This document shows, piece after piece, positions 57,367 through 64,000 of a DNA stretch of 64,000 nt. The stretch comes from Siphonodentalium dalli (Eukaryota > Mollusca > Scaphopoda > Gadilida > Siphonodentaliidae). Every line of letters starts with the position of its first letter. Position 1 is the stretch's first letter. The stretch is from assembly GCA_032622095.1 (NCBI GenBank), contig CP136066.1:154965152-155029151 (forward strand), given 5' to 3'. The position numbers and the translations under genes were made by a program. The notes below the pieces were generated by a model, which was not told the origin of the DNA, did not search any database, and saw only the letters and a list, made by a program, of their open reading frames with translations.

Positions 57367-59405
57367 AAAACTACGGTCGCTACCTTCCGGTCACAAATTT
57401 TAATATTTTAAGTGAAAAATTTGAAAATAAAAAACATGGTTGAGACAGGTGGGTTACCCTAAACCAAGCCTGAATTTAGTGCGTCTAGAAATTTGCAGAA
57501 TGAGGACACCAGATGGTGAATTTAGTGCTGCTACACTCAACAGCGGGTTAGCATCACCAAATTCACCCTTTATGGACCTCATTCTGCTTAGGCCTTATCT
57601 TCTGGGAGGTCGCAAAGTATCATTTGTGTTAGTTACTTTTTCCTTTCTGGAAGTTTCTATATCCCCTAATTTGTAGAAGATAAAATATTGAAGTGACTAA
57701 TGGGTGAACATCAACTTCAACTGGGGAACTTTCCGAACTTCAATCTGATCCAATAGCAGTTGAGGCCTAAGCAGAATGAGGTACAAAGAGTGTTAATTTG
57801 GTTGCTAGTATAGTCACCAAATTTATCCACCGGGGACCTCATTTTGCAAATGTCATGCACACTAAATTCAGGTATTATTTTACCCTCATTAAGTCAAAGT
57901 GTCATTTGTATCGATTACTTTATGCCCAGATCAAGTATGACAGAATGTCAGTTCTTCATTTTAACAGAATAGCATTCCATGCACAAGCATAAATATAGTC
58001 ACACTGAAACAAGTGAATTCAGTTGTATTGGGACACTAGTGTTGAATGCCAGATTTACCATTGAAAGCCACAAAGGAACTGTACATGTACACATAGTTGA
58101 CAAAATGTACAAAAAGTTAGGGAATAAGCACATCATGATACATCAACATATCTCAATATGGTTAATAAAGAACCATGATACACTTGTATCGCGATTATTG
58201 TTACACCCCTATACATGTATTGCTTTCAGACCTATTACTTCTCCCGGATTCGCCTTGAGTCTACCGTTTCACCATGCACCTCACGGTGTCACCTCTTAAT
58301 CTCACGGTTTGAAAAAATCTTCTCAAGAAAAAATAATTAAAAGTTACTTTCGTTTTCGTTGCATTTTTACGCGGTAAGCGAGACTACCTGGGTGCGATTG
58401 TTTAGCGTCCGGTGCAGACATTGCTGTTACGCAATAATACCGCGATAGCTTGGAGTAGCTGCCAATGTGCCGCGGGTGACTAGTCTGGCAATAAATGGAT
58501 TGTCACCCACATGTTTTAATAAACAAAGGAGGAATGAGATGAGCAACCTCACGTTATATAACTAATATTAACTATGCCAGATTGTTTTCATATTGGATTA
58601 CAAATGAGCTTTATGGATGACCCCATAATATGGTCATTTATATATGTCTCGGTATTGGCAACCATACATTATATTTTCGAAATGTCTGATTCTGTGGAAA
58701 GACCGGCAAAACGCCGACGATACGATTCAAAGTTTAAGGACTCGTGGTCTCTTAAAATGGTACGATAAAATTCAAAAGAAATATATGTTCTAGATTATAA
58801 ACTTTATAAGTCCGTTCCTGAATTGTACTTTTTAACATGACAGTTGACATCTTATGATATCTAAATAAAACCGAAAGTAGTTTACGGTTGTTGATACGTG
58901 GCCTACAATGTTTCTCTATAAATGAGACAATAAAATGTATAACTGCACAGTAACTGTTTTCCTGAAGAATACTTTGTTAATTTGTTATGAAACTTGCATG
59001 TTTCTGTGTGATAGATGATAAGAAAATTTGTTTAATTTGTTTCTTTATTGAAATAAAAAAATGCTAAAGGAATCCAATTATTTAAAATCTCCCGGAAAAT
59101 ATTTTTTGAGGATAACAGGTCTGATTGCTTTCCAAAACTCCCTTTATTCTTCATAAGAATTCTCAAATGTTACTATCTTTTGGAAATATATGAATACCAT
59201 ATATACCACATAACAATTGTGTATTGTTCCAGTAAAGTCCCAAATTCAATATTGATCGTTAACTTGTGTGAAAATAATTCAACACAACCTGTATTAAAAT
59301 CTGGCCTGTAATATACTTCATATTATGTACATACTTTTAATTACAGGTATTTCAAATGATTTATCTTTCATGCTTCCTCATTTCCTCATGGGCTTCCTTC
59401 TGAAA
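57367..59405 (+). repeat. tandem segmental duplication, unit 2, split by a hAT element
   Basis: Same order of landmarks as unit 1 from 'actacggtcgctaccttccg' (57371) to 'catgtattgcttt' (58226), then an 897-bp hAT element, then from 'attgctttccaaaactcc' (59124) on to 'gggcttccttct' (59400). The second part is shorter than in unit 1 by about 180 bp. Confidence 0.92.
58227..59123. mobile_element. 897-bp hAT-type element with 8-bp target duplication
   Basis: Ends are CAGACCTATTACTTC and ...GGATAACAGGTCTG: inverted repeats of about 11 bp with one mismatch. Both sides carry ATTGCTTT (58219-58226 and 59124-59131). Unit 1 of the surrounding tandem duplication has the site once (56890s), giving the empty-site proof of insertion. 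Known: CAG ends and 8-bp duplications are hAT marks. The element holds one open frame, 58574-58768, that ends in 'VERPAKRRRYDSKFKDSWSL'; the basic stretch plus 'KFKDSW' is reminiscent of N-termini ahead of zinc fingers in hAT-related proteins, but no catalytic part follows, so the element is non-autonomous. Confidence 0.9.
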
Positions 59406-59975
59406 AGTATTTTAAGTGAAAAATTTGAAAATCAATAACATGGTTGAGACACGAGGGTTACACTAAACCAAGCCAGAATTTAGTGTCATAGACAATTGCA
59501 GAATGAGGACACCAGAGGGTGAATTTAGTGCTGCTACACTGAACAGCGGGTTAGCATAACCAAATTCACCCTTTAGGGACCTCAGTATGCTTAGGCCTAA
59601 TCTTCTGGGAGGTATCATTTGTTAGTTACTTTTTCCTTTCTGGAAGTTTCTATATCCCCTAATTTGTAATTTGTAGAAGATAAAATATTGAAGTGACTAA
59701 TGGGTGAACATCAACTGGGGAACTTTCCGAACTTCAATCTGATCCAATAGCAGTTGAGGCCTAAGCAGAATGAGATCCCAAGAGTGTTAATTTGGTGATG
59801 CTAGTATAGTCACAAGATTTATTCACTGGGGACCTCATTTTGCAAATGTCAGGCACACTAAATTCAGACTAAACGCAGGTATTATTTTAGCCTCATTTAA
59901 GTCAAAGTGTCATTTGTATCGACGACTTTATGCCAAGATCAAGTATGGCAGGATGTCAGTTTTAATTAATTTTAA
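59406..59975 (+). repeat. tandem segmental duplication, unit 3 (partial)
   Basis: Begins at 'gtattttaagtgaaaaattt' and keeps the landmarks 'gaatttagtg', 'ggggaactttccgaacttca', 'ggggacctcattttgcaaat' and 'ctttatgccaagatcaagta', then leaves the repeat near 59975. The last ~280 bp of the A part is missing. Confidence 0.9.
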
Positions 59976-60603
59976 CCAACAAATTAATACAAGATGCTAT
60001 ATTTGTTGGACATTATGGTATAATTAATCTGAATTTTCATGTTGAATTATGCATATAATATGCTGCGTAATTAGGAATAACTTCCATTTGTGTACATTTC
60101 AAACAAGACATGAAGTACGAGTTAATACGTTTGTGAAATTATGTAAATATTGTAATGATATAATTTGTTCAATTTAAATTACTACTTTGACAGCTCTTGT
60201 GGAATTCAGAACAAATACTTTCTATAGAATAAACCAGTTTACTGTCACAATTGTGATATTTTCTTAGTTATTGGGAATTTTGGGTGAGTGGGTCAACACT
60301 GCTTACATTCTGACATAGAAAGGTATGAACTTGGATTTGACATAAACCAGTATTATCTTAACCGGTTTTACTAGCTGATTTATGTAGAAAGAAACTATGT
60401 ATTACCTAAATTCATATATGTTTCTCAAAGCATCAATTTTTCGGAACATTTATGCAGACTGCTACAAGTTTTCTCTTTTAATTTACTACAAAAAAATAAT
60501 TTAAGGAGATTCTGTACCGCCATTGCTGTTGCCAATAGTTTAGTGAAGAAATATGAAGCGCATCTAATTGTAATGTGATCTGCATATCAGAGGCACACAT
60601 GAC
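59976..60603. other. non-coding, no gene seen
   Basis: AT-rich, with no recognisable content. The last 8 bases before 60604 are the hAT target duplication. Confidence 0.6.
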
Positions 60604-61601
60604 CAGGGATGGATCCAGGGATTTTTTGGGGACACCTGTTTTCAGGCCATGATATGCCGGAGGCATATCCCGAGGGCTGTAGGCCCGAGCGGGGTGGGTA
60701 CGGGAGGGGGTGCCCCCCTTTCGTTAGAGGGGGGTACGGGGGCCCTCCCCCGGAAAGTTTTTGAAAATCCAATGTATTGAGAGCGAAGCTGGGCCTCTCT
60801 GAGTCAACATTTTTAATTTTACTGAGACTGAGAGGTAAATTTGATTAGTTTCACAAGAGTAACTTTGGGAATTTTTTTATGTTATGATTGGGATTGGAAA
60901 TGTTCAAAGTTTATGGTCTGATATCATTTGGTTCAATAGGAACCCTGAAATAATGAAACTTATAGTAATTTATCTTTATTAATTTCAAAATGACCGCCAT
61001 TATAACCTTGAAGTAAACACAGATAGGTAACGGTATTGATTTGGTTCACTTCTTCTCTTAGTCTATATTCTCCAAAATGGCTAACCTCAATAAACGTATG
61101 TAAGTGGCAAAACAAACACATTCAAATTGTGGGTTCTATTTGAAAGGATATTTCAATTACAAACATGTTGTGATAATAATTAGCACCTGCTTTTGTTCGT
61201 TTTCGTCGCAGAAAAATGACTACACACGCGGCGATCTGATCCGTTTCGGTTCGGTTTACGCTTTAGTGTTCCACTTTTTAACGATACCGGGATCCCGAGT
61301 GACCTCCCTTACAATGCCTCGAAAATTGGCAACACAATTAACCGCTAAAACGATTAGTTTAATTGAAAATTTAGCGCATTCTGACAGCAATTTTAATTAA
61401 AATAACTACCAAAAGAAAGATTCACTTATTTATCCATTAAAATAGATAGTTGAGTAGTGTATTTTATGATTTTGTATGTTCGTTTTTTGTTTCATTCTGT
61501 AAAAAAATAAATAAAAAAATAGTCGTCTAGAGTTTGGGCGCCCGGGAGTTTGGGCGCCCAAACCGGTTACCGGTATCAAAAGGTCCCTGGATCCATCCCT
61601 G
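60604..61601. mobile_element. 998-bp hAT element, perfect 18-bp ends and 8-bp target duplication
   Basis: Both ends are CAGGGATGGATCCAGGGA in inverted orientation, without mismatch, and the element is flanked by CACATGAC at 60596-60603 and 61602-61609. Known: this is a typical hAT end and duplication. The 5' part is GC-rich (60650-60750), and the 3' end carries 'gtttgggcgcccgggagttt' with a direct repeat of 'agtttgggcgccc'. An open frame at 61104-61400 ends 'MPRKLATQLTAKTISLIENL' and is not recognisable as transposase. Perfect ends suggest fairly recent insertion of a non-autonomous element. Confidence 0.95.
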
Positions 61602-61664
61602 CACATGACGTAATTTTTACGTCTACCCATACCATAGTATTGACCACTCGTCGTTCGTAAGTGA

Positions 61665-61860
61665 ATTGTCTGTCTGTCCATCCGTAGACACTTTACGCAT
61701 ACTGCCTTAACTCAAATTTTGTTTTATCTGATTGGAACCAAATTTGGTATGCGAGTTTCTCAGCCCAAAATACAGATCTAGTTCGATTATGGGTTTGATC
61801 GATAAATTTTAAAGGAGTTTATGACCCTTTTTCGAAAAATAAATAGAATTTGTTTTCAGA
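61665..61860 (+). repeat. degenerate interspersed repeat (mollusc-type)
   Basis: Starts 'tgtctgtctgtccatccgta' + 'gacactttacgc', then 'cttaactcaaattttgtttt' and 'ttggaaccaaatttggtatg'. It has the same style as the repeats at 8230-8420 and 12968-13400. No gene. Confidence 0.55.
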
Positions 61861-64000
61861 ATGAACTCCTTGCTCTATTTAACAAACAAAAAATTTTGTT
61901 TTGTTTTTTTTTACTTTTTAGAATAAAAAAATTGTTATTGACACCATTTATTTCAGTTTTATACCATTAATTATGTGTGATATCCTATTTTGAAAATTTT
62001 ATTGAAATAGTTACATGTAATGTAATGATATCAATAAATTACCATGTGAACATCCAATATCCAGAGTATATGAGTAGGTTTACTAGATGTCATTCCAAGT
62101 GAAATATGTTATTAGTTGAGTAATGGCATATGGTACACAGCTCGAGTGGATGGTTAGATGAAGATAAAGTTAACAACTGCTGAGAAGCCCAATTGTTGGC
62201 TATCTCTTTTGTTTATCATATCTGTCAAATTCATTAATGGCAGTATGAGACTACTGTTTCACCTATCCTTGAAAATTCATTACATTGTGTGATAAGGGTC
62301 CCCTGTCCGTTTTAAGCGTCTTCTATATTCCATTTATCTGCTTTGAAAATTATTAACCCTTTCCGGTTCCCATATACACATGCTATAATAATGTACATAG
62401 ACTCTTCCTCATATCTATGGTTATCTTTGCACACTATTCACTTCTATCAATTTTTTTATAGACTGATAAATTTATATTTGAAAATTATGATTTATCTATG
62501 CAATAGGTTAACAGGCAGATAAATCTACATGACTATTGTATGTGATGTCTTGTTTTGAAAATCAAGATGGTAGATGCTAATATTTCCAGAAACCTTATTT
62601 TCCCATTTGTTCATATTGTCATGGTTGATTGAATTTTTGGGGCCAGAGAGCGCTCAGAAGATTAACATTGAAGGTTATGGATTTTAATTTCCAAGCTACT
62701 TGTAAAACATTGTAATGTGTCAAACCATTTGATTGAGGGCTACTTACTTTCTGTTTTGATTCTGGGGTCATATCCTGATCATATTATGTCTGTATATCAT
62801 TATATAGTTAACACTTTCGTATTGTATAAACTGCATACATTTTTGAAAACCATACACCCGTTATCAATCACTTAATCTTCCATGTACCTAACAATATAAG
62901 CATTCCTTATTACACATGTCAGATATGATCTTATCTGTCCATGTTTGATAAACAAATAGCTGGGGAGAATGGATGGGGGTGGTAATTCAAGTACAATTTA
63001 AATCTGAGATGGAATCCCATACATTATGTTGTTCTAAGCAGTCTGGCATGTCAAAAGTGGCAGATAGGGATTTATCTCACTTGTTTCCAATGAGTTATAC
63101 TCCTGAACTCCGAAATCACTAAACCATTGGATCTCGCAGTAAGAGGTCCTTTGGTAGAATAGCGACATAATTATGAGAACTACTCCTCCCCCACCCCAAA
63201 TACTTTAGCCCCTTCTTATGACAAATTATTTGAGCTTTTGATTTCAAGTTGGGTACTGATATTTGGATTCCTGTGATCATATCTTTGACAAATTATCAGT
63301 TATAGCTAATCGTTATCGCCAAGGTATGGGTTAAACATCTTCTCTCTTTATCGGCCGATCGTTAGCTATGCCTTCCATAATTTTGCTCAACAAATGTGTA
63401 TGCCTTCGTACAGATTGTGTGCATGATCAAAATTGACTGAGAACTAAAGGTTGCTCTCTTTATATTTTTTATCTGGATTCTGTGACCGTGCAAGGTGAGT
63501 GCCTATTAGTAGTCAACATTACGAGTTTTAATATTACGAATATTACAAATTTAATATTGTTCAGTTTATAAGGTTCCACAATAATTTGTTTTATGAGCTG
63601 ACATTTGTAATCAAAGGAACTCTCTGAAAATTATATTTTAGGAAAGTTTCTTAAGAGCACAAAAAGCTGATTTGGTTGCACTTTTAATGACATAATTGAT
63701 GCAGCCAACTTAAAAACTAGAGGCTTTCTCAGAATTGGCCCAGACTATACATTTATCATAAATTATATAAAATATAGTCACCTTTAGCTTAATGCGTTAT
63801 TTTTTCACCATATTCGGTAATTACTTGCGCCAGTCTATGCTGGACGCAAGTAATGTTTTCGGTCCGGATCTGTTTATTTGTCTGTTTATCTGGCCTTCCG
63901 CGAATGTTACTTCACACCGGAAGTACATACTGTAAAGAATGCACATGCGCGCGCAAAACACCAGACATGATTGCGTCGATGTCCAGACAGCTGAGACTCG
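61861..64000. other. non-coding, no gene seen
   Basis: AT-rich to about 63800. A small hairpin at 63820-63854 pairs 'attacttgcgccag' with 'ctggacgcaagtaat' around a 6-nt loop, in a GC-richer final stretch (63880-64000) that ends with the window. No coding signal recognised. Confidence 0.55.

Noticed and set aside
1-64000. tRNA and rRNA genes
   Set aside because: I looked for cloverleaf-type arms, B-box-like words and rRNA-like conserved stretches by eye and found none that hold up; a covariance-model search would be needed to exclude them.

Overview
This window looks like nuclear DNA of an invertebrate animal, most likely a marine lophotrochozoan such as a mollusc. It is AT-rich, no intact host gene can be read through it, and almost every recognisable feature is a repeat or a mobile-element remnant of animal type: CR1/L2-like and Jockey/I-like LINEs, Ty3/Gypsy pol, pogo/Tigger-like DDE transposase, hAT elements with 8-bp target duplications, many foldback MITEs, minisatellites and a 285-bp satellite. 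Several diffuse repeats read like a degenerate repeat type I associate with mollusc genomes (recurring phrases such as 'cgaacttggcctgtat', followed by runs of 'cagacagacag'). The species cannot be named from the sequence.

Layout. 1-9.8 kb: non-coding DNA with foldback elements, a 50-bp minisatellite (3.3-3.6 kb), a decayed LINE ORF1 on the minus strand (6.3-7.1 kb) and a 129-bp hAT MITE (8.57-8.70 kb). 9.8-23 kb: a 1.4-kb foldback, a 0.45-kb foldback, two copies of one ~155-bp tandem array (15.2-16.2 and 22.0-22.9 kb), a 32-bp minisatellite (17.3-17.6 kb), and two interleaved inverted-repeat pairs, one with a 101-bp insertion in one arm. 23.6-27.6 kb: a 4-kb segment bounded by inverted repeats that holds a GC-rich minisatellite whose orientation flips in the middle. 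28.2-34 kb: a third copy of the TA-flanked MITE family, degenerate retroelement-type repeats, a (TA)n tract and four near-identical 285-bp satellite units. 34.4-36.1 kb: a family of foldback elements with a GATCATGCCATGAA end.

36.3-54.2 kb is the only part with substantial protein-coding signal. In order: an intronless, truncated RecQ-like helicase pseudogene; scattered remnants that may belong to a transposon-associated protein; a minus-strand pogo/Tigger-like transposase joined directly to a minus-strand Gypsy pol remnant; an F-box exon (the best candidate for host coding sequence); a LINE with an intact 3' half of reverse transcriptase; a SWIM zinc-finger exon candidate; a second copy of the segment that precedes the F-box; and a frameshifted transposon-type protein. 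54-61.6 kb: a 555-bp foldback, a tandem segmental duplication with a ~1.3-kb unit interrupted by an 897-bp hAT element (the sister copy keeps the empty site), and a 998-bp hAT element with perfect 18-bp ends and a perfect 8-bp target duplication. 61.9-64 kb appears featureless.

No operon-like or pathway logic is visible. The relations that can be read are those among mobile elements: nested insertions, sister copies, and MITEs beside a remnant of the transposase class that could have moved them. The most distinctive structures are the inverted GC-rich minisatellite within its inverted-repeat boundaries, the RecQ helicase remnant among transposon-like genes, and the hAT insertion with its paralogous empty site.
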